33,363 bases of DNA, taken from the NCBI GenBank assembly GCA_903875605.1, contig CAIQWT010000022.1:1-33363 (forward strand), written 5' to 3'. The first letter of the stretch is position 1. Each line of letters begins with the position of its first letter. This document shows positions 7,156-16,204 of this stretch, one piece after another. The position numbers and the translations under genes were made by a program. Below the pieces are notes generated by a model. It saw nothing but the letters and a program-made list of their open reading frames with translations. It ran no database searches and was not told where the DNA came from. The DNA is from an uncultured Geobacteraceae bacterium (GTDB lineage Bacteria > Desulfobacterota > Desulfuromonadia > Geobacterales > Pseudopelobacteraceae).

Positions 7156-9021
7156 CTAAAAGTCCTTTAAATCGTCGTCGGAAAAATCAAGTGATTCAGA
7201 AAGATTTGCATCGTTGAGTCGTGAACTGATGTCTCTGAACCCTGGGTTTATAATGTTTATTTCGTTCAGCAGAGTATTCGCCTCATCTTTTCTTCCTGCA
7301 GCTTCGAGTCCCGATGCCAATTCATATTTCACGGTGCAACTATCTTCAACGCTCAATCCCGGTTTTAGAAGCGCCAACAGCATAGAGATAGATTTTTCAA
7401 CCTCACCACGTTCTTTCAGGCAAACGCACTGCATTATTAAACATTCCATCCGGCGTGAGGGGTCTTGTGACGCTTGACGAAACTCGTTAATGGCCTCATC
7501 GAATAGTCCCATTTCCTTAAACGCCTGTCCCAGGTCAAAATGAGACTGAGCATCGGAGCTTTCCATTTCGTTGCCGAATCTAACTCCTCGTGGCACAATA
7601 CTTATAGAGTTAAAAAGGTCGTTTGCCGAATCAAGCCAGTTATCATGAGCTAAAGTGGTTTCGCCATCCTGTTCAGGTGAATCAAAAGGCGAGTCTAGAT
7701 CAATATCAATCTCAATTTCTTCATCTGGCAGCTCAAATGTCTCAGCTGCGGCATAAAACGACTCCAGGTCCGATGCCGGTGGGAGAGATGTTGTATCCCC
7801 GCGTGTCGAAATAATTGAGGTCTCTTCCTGTGCTGCAGAGACATCTCCAAAAAAAGGTAAATCGCTGGTTTCCAACGAGTCAAATGGGTTTACATCAACA
7901 AAAACGGCCGAAGATTCCGTTTCAACTGGGGTGTCCGGCCTCTTTTCGGCAACAGAATGAAGAGCCCTCAATTTAGAAGTGAGAGATCGTATCTCATTTT
8001 CGTTACCGGTAGCCGTTGCGACGTTTATTAAACCTTCCAAGATTCTGATATTTATAGGATCTATCTTGTCTAAGGCGTTGTATACCTGTTCGAGTTGTTG
8101 GGTGAAACCGGCAGAAATAAGGGTTGTCTCGTATTTGTCTAACAGTTCCAACGCCGCTGCAAGGTTTTGCTCCAAAGTTACGGATGCGATGAGACCAGAC
8201 ATTGCTGCAGGTTCGGAAGGAAAAAACTTCAGAAAATGCTGATAGGCTACCTTTACTCTTTGCGGCTGTTCGAGTTGCTCAAAGGCCTGAATTACAAGCC
8301 CCCATGTATGTTTATTGTTTGGGTTACTGCGGAGGAGTCCCTGGATGCTCTCAATAGCGCTTGCGGCATTACCTTGCTGGACCAGTTCGGCAAGAACTTC
8401 AAACATAAAGTCAGGTTTTTCAGGGAATATCTGCTGAATACGGGTACACACTTTTGAAAGTGTTGTGTTGTCACGACGTTCAAGTAACAAGGAAGCCGTC
8501 TTTGAGAATACGGCGTAGGAATCTTCTTTTTTTCCATGTTTGAAGTTGGCTTCAGCAAGCTTAATCTTTATAGCGATATTAAGCGGATCAACATTTTGCA
8601 TCTTGCCAAGGATACTGAGCGCCTCGGGAACGTTATCGGCATTTTCGTAAAACTCATATACTAATTTGTATTCAGAAAGGGCGTTTGCAATGAGCCCATG
8701 TTTTTCATTGAGTTCTGCAAGTGTCAAAGAAATTGAAACGTCTGCGGGAAAAAGTTTTTGCAGCTGTTTGTAGACAGCTATAGCTTTCAGATAAAAGCCG
8801 TTTTTTGAGAAATGTCTGCCGATAATTTCCAGTTCTTTGCGTGCGTCATCATTACGACTGCATTTGATTAACAGTTCCGCAAGTTTTTGACGCAGATTGA
8901 TAGCTGCAGGTTCTAGTATCAGAATTTGCTCATACACTCTGGCCGCTTTGTCAAACTGTCCGCGCAGCGCCAGTTTTTGTGCTTCTTCAATCAGCTTGTC
9001 TTTTTTTGAAATGGCTGCCAT
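7156..9021 (-). CDS. Tetratricopeptide-repeat scaffold protein
   Basis: A 621-aa protein with many TPR-type helical pairs in the first ~340 residues (such as RGQFDKAARVYEQILILEP, NGFYLKAIAVYKQLQKLFP), an acidic linker of about 110 residues (ELPDEEIEIDIDLDSPF) and a second TPR block at the end (AQSHFDLGQAFKEMGLFDEAINEF). It ends in an acidic tail. There is no signal peptide from this start. The frame is open 30 codons further up, but those residues are Cys-rich and atypical; ATG 9021 has GAGGG about six bases before it and begins the conserved-looking MAAISKKDKLIEEAQ. It probably assembles protein partners and is co-transcribed with the AMIN gene. The two-block layout resembles TPR proteins of motility and polarity systems in delta-proteobacteria; this is inference. 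Confidence 0.82.
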   Translation of the reverse strand: MAAISKKDKLIEEAQKLALRGQFDKAARVYEQILILEPAAINLRQKLAELLIKCSRNDDARKELEIIGRHFSKNGFYLKAIAVYKQLQKLFPADVSISLTLAELNEKHGLIANALSEYKLVYEFYENADNVPEALSILGKMQNVDPLNIAIKIKLAEANFKHGKKEDSYAVFSKTASLLLERRDNTTLSKVCTRIQQIFPEKPDFMFEVLAELVQQGNAASAIESIQGLLRSNPNNKHTWGLVIQAFEQLEQPQRVKVAYQHFLKFFPSEPAAMSGLIASVTLEQNLAAALELLDKYETTLISAGFTQQLEQVYNALDKIDPINIRILEGLINVATATGNENEIRSLTSKLRALHSVAEKRPDTPVETESSAVFVDVNPFDSLETSDLPFFGDVSAAQEETSIISTRGDTTSLPPASDLESFYAAAETFELPDEEIEIDIDLDSPFDSPEQDGETTLAHDNWLDSANDLFNSISIVPRGVRFGNEMESSDAQSHFDLGQAFKEMGLFDEAINEFRQASQDPSRRMECLIMQCVCLKERGEVEKSISMLLALLKPGLSVEDSCTVKYELASGLEAAGRKDEANTLLNEINIINPGFRDISSRLNDANLSESLDFSDDDLKDF

Positions 9022-9361
9022 CAAAACCCTCAAGCCGGAGTACCCAGAAAATAACCAAACATTAACAGCACAAAACGAGCAAAAGCTACTGTAACAGTGG
9101 TTGTTTGTCAAGCTTAATATCTTGGTTATATTAGGATAATCAGCGTTTTATGCGGTTCCAAATTGCTTTGACAGGGCTCAAAAAAACCTTTACGGTACGC
9201 CGGAAGTTGCATCGCTTTGGTGTTTAATTGTATATAAGTACGATTTATTCAAAAACAACTTTCGTTAACGTAGATATCCTGTCAGTCAGTGTTGCACCGA
9301 TATCTGTCTGAGTCCGACCTCCCAGAGCCGGCGAGTAAACTATGTATTAGGAGACAGAAGG
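9022..9361. other. Divergent intergenic region, 340 bp
   Basis: It separates the minus-strand TPR gene from the plus-strand gene at 9362. A good -35 box TTGACA lies at 9168-9173, with a weak -10 TACGGT 17 bp later on the plus strand. On the minus strand a TTGACA about 90 bases before the TPR start is followed by no clear -10. No riboswitch or RNA is recognised. Confidence 0.4.
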
Positions 9362-10318
9362 ATGCGATTTTTACCAAAAGCAAATCCGCTTTACGAAAAA
9401 ATAGCAGCACATAATATTGTTATTCCGGAGGTTCTTGAAAAACTCGGTGACAACAATTTCACCGGATACATACATCAATCAGCACCTGAATTTGATTTTT
9501 ACGGGGTCTTTGCCAAGGGTAAGTTACTTTGTGCACTCAGTAGTGATCGCGGGATGGATAAAAGCGGATTTGAAGCTATTGCTCTTCTGTTTGACAAAGT
9601 TCTTCTGATAGGTGGGGAGATAAACGTGTATCGCATGACGGAAGATCTTGCCGTGTGCGCCCATGCATTGATCCTTGGCACCAGTCTTTTTAATGGTGAA
9701 GAGGTGCGACAGGTTGATATCAAAGGTGCACTGGGCCGCTTGAAAGGCTTGGGAACAAACGGTGTCGTGCGTTTTTATACCAATGACCGCTCTGCCATGA
9801 TTTTTTATAAAGACGGCCTACCGATCGGCTTTTACTATGACGAAGCCAGTTCGATAGAGTCTTCTTCTGAAGAATCCAGAAATATTGCTGCTCTGCCCGG
9901 TGCACGTGTTGAAATCTGTTCAACTAAAACACTTGAAGAGCTAATGCAGTACGACCTGCTGCAAATGGTAAACCTTCAAAAGCTTTGGGAGTCCGCTCAG
10001 TTACGCTACGCATCGCCAAGCGCAAAGCGAGTTGTCGTCCCAAATCCACTCGGAACATCCATGAGTGAAAAAAAGATGCTTGAGCTTGTAGACGATATTT
10101 CTGAAGTTGCCAGTGCATACCTGTCCAAGCCCGGTAGGGCAATTGTTGAAAAAAGAATTAAAGAGCTGGGCGGACCTATGCAACTACTCGATGACTCTAA
10201 GCGGTCACATTTTTTTGCTATGATGGAAATTGATGCCATAGCAAGTGATCCTAACGCTCGTATCGATGAAATGCTTGGTCTGATGAAATCTGAAATGGCA
10301 GACCGCCTTGCTGTTTAG
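9362..10318 (+). CDS. Conserved protein with DUF4388/PATAN-like N-terminus
   Basis: A 318-aa cytosolic protein without signal peptide or membrane segment. Residues ~25-100 (NNFTGYIHQSAPEFDFYGVFAKGKLLCAL) and again ~115-160 (GVVRFYTNDRSAMIFYKDGLPIGF) follow the 'spread of expression / display of value' pattern of DUF4388-like modules seen in signalling proteins of Geobacter. The rest is helical (ISEVASAYLSKPGRAIVEKRIKELG). AGGAGACAGAAGG precedes the ATG. It resembles conserved proteins of Geobacter sometimes labelled as GTPase-associated, but I see no catalytic motif and assign no function. Confidence 0.65.
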   Translation: MRFLPKANPLYEKIAAHNIVIPEVLEKLGDNNFTGYIHQSAPEFDFYGVFAKGKLLCALSSDRGMDKSGFEAIALLFDKVLLIGGEINVYRMTEDLAVCAHALILGTSLFNGEEVRQVDIKGALGRLKGLGTNGVVRFYTNDRSAMIFYKDGLPIGFYYDEASSIESSSEESRNIAALPGARVEICSTKTLEELMQYDLLQMVNLQKLWESAQLRYASPSAKRVVVPNPLGTSMSEKKMLELVDDISEVASAYLSKPGRAIVEKRIKELGGPMQLLDDSKRSHFFAMMEIDAIASDPNARIDEMLGLMKSEMADRLAV

Positions 10319-10425
10319 TCAGTTAGCGGCTAAATCTACACTTAGTTCATGCGAAAAAAACGATTCTTGAATAAAGATGCGCAATTCTATTATTGCTGGT
10401 TTTACGCAACTCGTCATGGGAGTTG

Positions 10426-11064
10426 ATGGTGCACTTTCAGCAAATACTTAAAGAATATCTGGAACTTCACGGATACTGGGTGCTGTTTCTCGGCACATTC
10501 CTGGAAGGCGAAGCGATCCTGTTACTCGCAGGCTTCCTCGCATTTCAGGGATACCTTAATGTCCTGGGAGTTATATGCACTGCCTGGGCCGGTTCTTTTC
10601 TCGGAGATCAATTCTATTTTTATCTTGGTCGCTTTAAGGGGAGGGGATTGCTGAAGCGCTTTCACTCTATAGCCAGAAAATTCCGTGAAGCACTCAAGCT
10701 GATCGAAAAATACGGGAACTTTGTAGCTTTTATCTCACGTTTTACGTACGGATTCAGAATTGTTCTGCCTATAATACTCGGTATAACCGATCTTGCACCC
10801 CGGACTTTTCTCTGGATAAATCTGGCCAGTGCCCTCACATGGGCAATTGTATTTTCTTTGGGTGGGTATCTGTTCGGAAAAAGCGCTTCGCTTGTCTTGG
10901 ATAATGTTAACAACTATGAGCATTATCTTGTTCTTATACTACTTGGGTTCATTATTATGGCGTGGTGCATTCACGCCTATCACGTGAGGCAACTAAAAAA
11001 GCCTGCCAGAGAGCGGTTGGCACGGATGCAGGCTCTGCATGCATCTCGAAGGATAAATTCTTGA
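10426..11064 (+). CDS. DedA/VTT-family membrane protein
   Basis: A 212-aa inner-membrane protein of the DedA (VTT/SNARE-associated) family, which helps flip or recycle lipid carriers and keeps membrane potential stable. It shows the family's reentrant motif (FLEGEAILLLAGFLAFQGYLN), GDQFYFYLGR, FISRFTYGFRIVLPIILG and further hydrophobic helices near 130-150 and 170-195. Start: ATG 10426 is in frame with GGGAG only three bases before it; GTG 10429 one codon later has better spacing (six bases). The upstream TTG at 10393 is unlikely. The last bases overlap the TTG start of trmJ. Confidence 0.88.
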   Translation: MVHFQQILKEYLELHGYWVLFLGTFLEGEAILLLAGFLAFQGYLNVLGVICTAWAGSFLGDQFYFYLGRFKGRGLLKRFHSIARKFREALKLIEKYGNFVAFISRFTYGFRIVLPIILGITDLAPRTFLWINLASALTWAIVFSLGGYLFGKSASLVLDNVNNYEHYLVLILLGFIIMAWCIHAYHVRQLKKPARERLARMQALHASRRINS

Positions 11065-11795
11065 ACAAAGACATCATAATCATTCTTGTTGAACCTCAGT
11101 CGCCAGGCAACATCGGTATGACCTGTCGTGCCATGAAAAACATGGGTTTAACCCAGTTAAGAATAGTGAAAGGTTGTGACCGGTTTGATGCGGAATCACT
11201 CAAATTTGCTGTTGCTGCACGGGATCTGCTCGAAACTGCACAAGTATTCCCGGATCTCGCGTCTGCCATGGCGGACTGCACTCTGACGGTTGGCACAACT
11301 CGGCGTCATGGGAAATATCGTCAGGAGATTCTTTCTCCCTCTGAGGTTGCCGGTTGCTTCAGGGAGCAGGTCTCTCCGGACTGCCGTGCAGCAATTGTTT
11401 TCGGACGCGAAGACAACGGCCTGACTACCGAAGAGCTGTCCCTTTGTCGCTGGCATGCAACGATTCCAACTTCGACAGAGTATGGTTCTCTTAACCTGTC
11501 TCAGTCAGTATTGCTTTTTTGTTATGAACTGGGTAAATCATCTGAATCAGCGGGGGGGGGGCGGTCACTCGAATTAGCAAAAGCCGAAGAGATGGAGACG
11601 CTTTTCGTGCACTTTAATGCCACACTGAACAAGGTAGGCTTTCTGAACGAGCAAAATCCGGCGCATATGATGCGCTCTTTGCGACGAATTTTTTTTAGAG
11701 CGAATCTTGATAGCCGGGAAGTCACAGTACTACGCGGAATGTTGACACAGATTGACTGGGCCAGTTCTGCGTTTGACGGGAGGAAGCGCTCGTGA
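11061..11795 (+). CDS. trmJ: tRNA Cm32/Um32 2'-O-methyltransferase, SPOUT family
   Basis: A 244-aa SPOUT enzyme that methylates ribose at position 32 of tRNA anticodon loops with S-adenosylmethionine. Motif 1 is SPGNIGMTCRAMKNMG (14-29), motif 2 VFGREDNGLTTEEL (113-126), motif 3 GSLNLSQSV (142-150), which forms the knot. A helical C-terminal domain follows, as in TrmJ/YfhQ. The start is TTG 11061, overlapping the dedA stop, with AAGGA about seven bases before it; the frame stays open upstream inside dedA, but those residues are not conserved. A run of ten G at 11552-11561 encodes Gly165-167 in the linker and is a possible slippage site. The stop overlaps the GTG start of the next gene. Confidence 0.93.
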   Translation: MNKDIIIILVEPQSPGNIGMTCRAMKNMGLTQLRIVKGCDRFDAESLKFAVAARDLLETAQVFPDLASAMADCTLTVGTTRRHGKYRQEILSPSEVAGCFREQVSPDCRAAIVFGREDNGLTTEELSLCRWHATIPTSTEYGSLNLSQSVLLFCYELGKSSESAGGGRSLELAKAEEMETLFVHFNATLNKVGFLNEQNPAHMMRSLRRIFFRANLDSREVTVLRGMLTQIDWASSAFDGRKRS

Positions 11796-12055
11796 CTCCA
11801 ACCACAATCGGCCTTGTTGCCGGAACACTCACAAGTATCGCCGCAATCCCACAGTTAATTAAAACTCTGCAGACCCGCCATGTGCGCGATATATCGATCT
11901 GGCAGCCGCTTCTGCTGTCGTTTGGTGTTGCACTTTGGATGATCTACGGTATTCTGATCAGTGATTTACCGCTTATATTAGCCAACATTACGCCACTGAT
12001 CTGCAATGCTGTACTGACCGGTATGAAAATACGCTATGGCAGGGATGATATTTAA
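11792..12055 (+). CDS. SemiSWEET-type sugar transporter
   Basis: An 87-aa protein with three transmembrane helices and one MtN3/PQ-loop repeat. The diagnostic Pro-Gln pair is in TSIAAIPQLIKTLQT, followed by WQPLLLSFGVALWMIYGI and a third helix with LANITPLICNAVL. SemiSWEETs work as dimers and carry sugars down their gradient. Start GTG 11792 overlaps the trmJ stop (GTGA), so it is translationally coupled. The substrate cannot be read from sequence. Confidence 0.9.
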   Translation: MTPTTIGLVAGTLTSIAAIPQLIKTLQTRHVRDISIWQPLLLSFGVALWMIYGILISDLPLILANITPLICNAVLTGMKIRYGRDDI

Positions 12056-12087
12056 CATAATTAACCACATTACACGGAGGTCACGTC

Positions 12088-12672
12088 ATGAAAAAAACAG
12101 TTACTAAGCTTTTTCTGTTTTCGCTTATCGCTTTGTTATCAGGATGCGGTTACAACAGCATGCAGGCCAACGAGGAGGCCGTTATCGCTGCTTGGGGAAA
12201 TGTTGAATCATCCTATCAGCGGAGGTCTGACCTGATTCCAAATCTTGTTGAGGTCGTTAAAGGGTATGCTACACATGAGGCTGATACACTCAAGGCGGTT
12301 ACTGAGGCACGCGCCAAAGTTGGCTCCATGCAGGTTACAAAAGATGTGCTCAATAACCCGGCCAGCTTGAGTAAATATCAACAGACACAAGGGGAGCTTT
12401 CAGGCGCACTGTCCAGGTTGATGGTGGTCGTCGAAAAATATCCTGACCTTAAGGCGAATCAAGGCTTCCTGGACCTGCAAAAACAGTTGGAAGGAACCGA
12501 AAACCGAATCAATGTTGCCCGTGAACGCTATAATGGAGCGGTACAGGTTTTCAATACCAGCATCCGCACTTTTCCTAACTCTCTGACAAATTCACTGATG
12601 CTTCATTTGCCGCGTAAAGAAGCTTTTAAAGCCGAAGAGGGCGCCAAGGTGGCGCCAAAAGTCAAATTCTAA
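12088..12672 (+). CDS. lemA: LemA-family lipoprotein
   Basis: A 194-aa LemA protein. The signal peptide ends in a lipobox LLSGC (Cys20), so it is a lipoprotein. The LemA signature is clear: EEAVIAAWGNVESSYQRRSDLIPNLVEVVKGYA, then an all-helical core with LSRLMVVVEKYPDLKANQGFLDLQKQLEGTENRINVARERYN. Its function is unknown. It is frequently encoded next to a TPM-domain protein, as here (20-bp gap). ACGGAGG lies seven bases before the ATG. Confidence 0.95.
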   Translation: MKKTVTKLFLFSLIALLSGCGYNSMQANEEAVIAAWGNVESSYQRRSDLIPNLVEVVKGYATHEADTLKAVTEARAKVGSMQVTKDVLNNPASLSKYQQTQGELSGALSRLMVVVEKYPDLKANQGFLDLQKQLEGTENRINVARERYNGAVQVFNTSIRTFPNSLTNSLMLHLPRKEAFKAEEGAKVAPKVKF

Positions 12673-12692
12673 TTGAAACGTTTTTTAAAGCT

Positions 12693-13583
12693 ATGAATAT
12701 AACGTCACTTCTTCTCGTTGTTCTATTGCTGATTTGTCCCGCCAGTTTACTGGCGCTTGATGCACCAAGGCTTAGTGGACGGGTAAACGATCTGGCGCAA
12801 GTAATGTCTCCGGAATCACGTCAGCAGCTTGAACAGAGGCTGAGTGAATTTGAACGTGACACATCCAATCAGGTGGTGGTTCTTACAATCCCATCGCTAC
12901 AGGGTGATAATATCGAGCAATTCTCGATCCGTGTGGCTGAAACATGGAAAATCGGGCAGAAGGGGAGGGATAACGGTATACTCCTTATAGTGGCGCAGTC
13001 AGAGCGTAAGGTACGTATCGAGGTTGGCATGGGGCTACAGGGGATACTCCCCGATCTTGCCGCCGGTCAAATCATCCGGGATATTATGCGACCACACCTG
13101 AAAAATGATAACTATGATCAGGGGATTTCGGCAGGTGTTGATAGTATTATTGCTGCGACTAAGGGTGAGTTTAATGCTGCGGGACAGTCCGCTCGGCAAC
13201 CGACTGCCGACAAGAAAAAAACACCCACGTTTCTGACAATGTTGCTGGTTACAGTGTTTGTAGCTATCGTACTGGGATTTTTCTCGCGCTACCTTGGTGG
13301 TATTGCCGGAGCAGTCGGACTGCCGTTGCTGAGCTATGCAGCTTTCCCTGGTTTGGGTATAATTACTCTGATTCTTCTGGCCGTATTCGGCCTTTTTGCC
13401 GGCCTGCTGCTAAGTATGGCTCTCTCATCAATGTTTGGCGGTGGATATGGTGGTGGGAGTGGTGGTTTCGGCAGCGGATTTGGTGGTGGCTTTTTTGGCG
13501 GTGGCGGTTCATCCAGTGGAGGTGATAGTTTTTCCGGTGGCGGCGGTGATTTTGATGGTGGCGGCTCCTCGGATGATTTCTAA
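12693..13583 (+). CDS. TPM-domain membrane protein (YgcG family)
   Basis: A 296-aa protein with a signal peptide (cut near LLALDAP), a TPM domain at about 25-150 (SGRVNDLAQVMSPESRQQLEQRL, QVVVLTIPSLQGDNIEQFSIRVAETWKIG, DNGILLIVA, RKVRIEVGMGLQGILPD), two to three membrane helices (~178-245) and a Gly/Ser-rich tail ending in Asp/Phe repeats. TPM domains face the periplasm; some relatives have been linked to photosystem repair or acid phosphatase activity, but the bacterial role is unclear. The partner is the LemA lipoprotein just upstream. The Gly-rich tail is a usual family feature. Confidence 0.92.
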   Translation: MNITSLLLVVLLLICPASLLALDAPRLSGRVNDLAQVMSPESRQQLEQRLSEFERDTSNQVVVLTIPSLQGDNIEQFSIRVAETWKIGQKGRDNGILLIVAQSERKVRIEVGMGLQGILPDLAAGQIIRDIMRPHLKNDNYDQGISAGVDSIIAATKGEFNAAGQSARQPTADKKKTPTFLTMLLVTVFVAIVLGFFSRYLGGIAGAVGLPLLSYAAFPGLGIITLILLAVFGLFAGLLLSMALSSMFGGGYGGGSGGFGSGFGGGFFGGGGSSSGGDSFSGGGGDFDGGGSSDDF

Positions 13584-13619
13584 GTTTATAAATTGCTAAT
13601 AATAAATCAGGTAACGTAA

Positions 13620-14969
13620 TTGGACATATTTTCTGGAAAAACTATTTTAACTGTCAGCCGACTGACCGCCCTGCTGCGCGGAGTGCTTGAAGAAAACTTT
13701 GAGCAACTCTGGCTGCAGGGTGAAGTATCCAATCTTTCATATCCTTCTTCCGGTCACTGCTATTTTACTCTCAAGGATGCCGGTGCTCAACTGCGATGCG
13801 TTATGTTTAAAAGCGTCGTAAAGAATCTAAAGTTTCGGCTTGCTGACGGGATGGCGCTTATTTCGCGTGGTCGTATATCGGTGTATGACCAGCGCGGTGA
13901 ATATCAAATGATCTGCGAATACGTGGAACCTGCAGGAATAGGCGCACTGCAGACGGCATTTACGCAATTAAAGGAAAAACTTGCCGGTGAAGGATTGTTT
14001 AACGAGGCACACAAAACCAATCTACCTAGTTTACCACGTAAAATCGGGGTAATTACTTCGCCGACCGGTGCTGCTATACATGACATCATTAACGTACTAA
14101 AGCGCCGATTTGCTTCTGCAGGTGTGCAGCTGTACCCGGTGCGAGTGCAGGGTGAGGGTTCAGCGTTGGAAATAGCTCGAGCCATTGATGAAATGAATTG
14201 TCTGGCAGAGGTGGATGTTCTTATCGTTGGGCGTGGGGGCGGTTCTCTTGAGGACCTCTGGGCTTTTAACGAGGAGGTTGTGGCTCGAGCAGTTTACCGG
14301 TCAAAAATTCCGATCATTTCAGCTGTCGGCCACGAAACAGACTGGACTATCTGCGACTTTGTGGCAGATCTTCGCGCACCAACACCATCGGCAGCTGCCG
14401 AGTTGGTGATTGCAAGCGCAGATGAACTGCGAAGTCTGGTTGATGGGCTTTTCAATCGTTTGCGTCGATCAACAGAAAACCTTCTTGCCGCATATGATGG
14501 CCGTCTTGAGGGTCTGCGAAGAGCATTGCATGATCCGCGAACAATGCTCGGTCATTTGGCTCAGAGAATGGATGATTTGACAGGAAGGCTGGATATGGGA
14601 TTGCGTGTGGCAGTTTCAAGCCGCCGCAGCCGTTTTGAGCGCCTTCAGGACGCCTTGCTGCATAACAATCCAAAAGAAATGGCAGATGCGCTGCGCCGGC
14701 AGATTACGCTCCTGTCACTGCGGGCCGAACACGTACTGGTACAAAAGCTTGAAGTTCTCAAACAGGAATTCGGCGATAATGCTGCCCGTCTGGAGGTGCT
14801 TTCCCCCCTCAAGACCCTTGCCCGAGGCTATGCGATTGCAACGCATGGGAGTGATGGGAAAGTGGTGTCCACTGCCGATTCGCTGGCTATAGGCGAACGT
14901 TTGCTACTAAAACTTAACCAGGGTCAGGCCAGTTGCACGGTAGAATCCATTAATACCGGCAACACTTGA
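13620..14969 (+). CDS. xseA: Exodeoxyribonuclease VII large subunit
   Basis: A 449-aa catalytic subunit of exonuclease VII, which degrades single-stranded DNA from both ends. It has an N-terminal OB fold (TVSRLTALLRGVLEENFEQLWLQGEVSNL, 11-39), KIGVITSPTGAAIHDI (141-156), the catalytic-region motif VGRGGGSLEDLWAFNEE (203-219), ISAVGHETDWTICDFVADLRAPTPSAAAE (about 233-261), then a long coiled coil and the C-terminal RGYAI segment. The start is TTG 13620, with CAGG eight bases before it; no in-frame ATG fits better. The small-subunit gene follows at 15027, and a promoter overlaps its stop. Confidence 0.96.
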   Translation: MDIFSGKTILTVSRLTALLRGVLEENFEQLWLQGEVSNLSYPSSGHCYFTLKDAGAQLRCVMFKSVVKNLKFRLADGMALISRGRISVYDQRGEYQMICEYVEPAGIGALQTAFTQLKEKLAGEGLFNEAHKTNLPSLPRKIGVITSPTGAAIHDIINVLKRRFASAGVQLYPVRVQGEGSALEIARAIDEMNCLAEVDVLIVGRGGGSLEDLWAFNEEVVARAVYRSKIPIISAVGHETDWTICDFVADLRAPTPSAAAELVIASADELRSLVDGLFNRLRRSTENLLAAYDGRLEGLRRALHDPRTMLGHLAQRMDDLTGRLDMGLRVAVSSRRSRFERLQDALLHNNPKEMADALRRQITLLSLRAEHVLVQKLEVLKQEFGDNAARLEVLSPLKTLARGYAIATHGSDGKVVSTADSLAIGERLLLKLNQGQASCTVESINTGNT

Positions 14970-14994
14970 CGCCATCAGGCTTACTTAGTATACA
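14966..14994 (+). promoter_or_regulatory. Sigma-70 type promoter for xseB-ispA-dxs
   Basis: TTGACG (14966-14971), a 17-bp spacer and TATACA (14989-14994) followed by AT. The -35 box covers the xseA stop codon. The predicted start of RNA, near 15001, lies 25 bases before xseB, so isoprenoid genes can be read without the upstream operon. Confidence 0.65.
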
Positions 14995-15026
14995 ATCACA
15001 CAACTTTATTTTGCGAGAAATCTACT

Positions 15027-15257
15027 ATGGCTACTGATAAATTTGAAGCTTCCCTGAAAAGACTGGAAGAAATCGTTAAGCGTCTTGAAGCGGGATCACT
15101 TACGCTGGAGGACTCACTCAAGGCATTTGAGGAAGGAGTCAAGCACGCGGGTTTCTGCTCCGGAAAGCTTGACGATGCTGAACGGAGGGTCGAAATTCTT
15201 TTGAGGCAGAAGGATGGCTCACTGAAACGGGAACCTTTTGAATCAGGCGAGATTTGA
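15027..15257 (+). CDS. xseB: Exodeoxyribonuclease VII small subunit
   Basis: A 76-aa helical protein that binds the coiled coil of XseA. The family core FEASLKRLEEIVKRLEAGSLTLEDSLKAFEEGVK is complete, followed by the second helix KLDDAERRVEILL. The length is normal. The ribosome site is weak (GCGAGA). It is 57 bp from xseA, with its own promoter in the gap, and 18 bp from ispA. Confidence 0.95.
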   Translation: MATDKFEASLKRLEEIVKRLEAGSLTLEDSLKAFEEGVKHAGFCSGKLDDAERRVEILLRQKDGSLKREPFESGEI

Positions 15258-15275
15258 ATTGAAAAGGAATCGTGC

Positions 15276-16169
15276 ATGGAACTGAAAATATATTTGAAAG
15301 AGCAGTGTGCCAGAGTAGATGCGGCACTAGACCGTTTTTTGCCAATGGAAACAGAACTGCCCCATAGTGTTCATAAGGCCATGCGCTACTCCGTATTTGC
15401 CGGTGGCAAACGGGTGCGACCTATCCTTATGCTGGCTGCCTGCCAGGCTGTTGGAGGTGATTCGGATCGAGCTCTCCCGGCGGCCTGTGCCATGGAGATG
15501 ATTCACACTTATTCGCTGATTCATGACGACCTGCCGGCTATGGATGATGATGATTTTCGGCGTGGCAATCCAACCAATCACAAGGTGTTTGGTGAGGCAA
15601 TAGCAATACTGGCGGGCGATGCGCTTTTGACAGAAGCTTTTAAATTGACCAGTGATCCCCGATTTATAGGTGGAAGCGATCCGTCGGGCTTGCTGGCTGT
15701 TATTCACGAGATTGCGACCTGTGCAGGTTCCTATGGTATGGTTGGTGGTCAGGTGATCGACATGGAGAGTGAGGGTCGCGGGGATATAGATCTGGCGACA
15801 GTTCAGTACATCCATACCCATAAAACCGGCGCCCTTATAAAGGCTTCGGTCGTGGCAGGAGCCCTGATAGGCGGAGCGACCGAACAGCAGTTAGCGGCGA
15901 TTACACGTTATGGCGAGGCTGCGGGGCTGGCTTTTCAAATTGCCGATGATATTCTTGATATTGAGGGCACTACTGAAGAGATCGGTAAGGATGCTGGCAG
16001 CGATGAAGCTCGCGGTAAAGCCACTTATCCGGCTGTGATGGGGTTGGTTGCTGCCAAGGAAGAAGCTCAGTCAATGATGGAAGAAGCCTTGAAAGCTCTG
16101 GATGTTTTTGATGCAGCAGCAGAACCGTTACGGGAAATCGCACGCTATATCGTACAACGCAGAAACTGA
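15276..16169 (+). CDS. ispA: Farnesyl diphosphate synthase (polyprenyl synthetase)
   Basis: A 297-aa short-chain trans-prenyltransferase that condenses dimethylallyl and isopentenyl diphosphate to geranyl and farnesyl diphosphate. The first Asp-rich motif is [10 protein letters not shown] (84-93), the second DDILD (224-228), with GGKRVRP (43-49) binding isopentenyl diphosphate. The two bulky-to-small changes that would lengthen the product cannot be judged by eye, so farnesyl versus geranylgeranyl product is inferred from context. AAAAGGAA precedes the ATG. It sits between xseB and dxs as in many proteobacteria. Confidence 0.95.
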   Translation: MELKIYLKEQCARVDAALDRFLPMETELPHSVHKAMRYSVFAGGKRVRPILMLAACQAVGGDSDRALPAACAMEMIHTYSLIHDDLPAMDDDDFRRGNPTNHKVFGEAIAILAGDALLTEAFKLTSDPRFIGGSDPSGLLAVIHEIATCAGSYGMVGGQVIDMESEGRGDIDLATVQYIHTHKTGALIKASVVAGALIGGATEQQLAAITRYGEAAGLAFQIADDILDIEGTTEEIGKDAGSDEARGKATYPAVMGLVAAKEEAQSMMEEALKALDVFDAAAEPLREIARYIVQRRN

Positions 16170-16204
16170 AGCTACTACCATCACAACAAAAGACGGGCAT
16201 ATAT

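Noticed and set aside
9112-9361. Possible riboswitch in the leader of the 9362 gene
   Set aside because: I looked for cyclic di-GMP and other common riboswitch cores and found none.
15327-15821. 164-aa ORF on the minus strand
   Set aside because: It lies wholly inside ispA, which has all family motifs; the antisense frame has no ribosome site and no recognisable domain.
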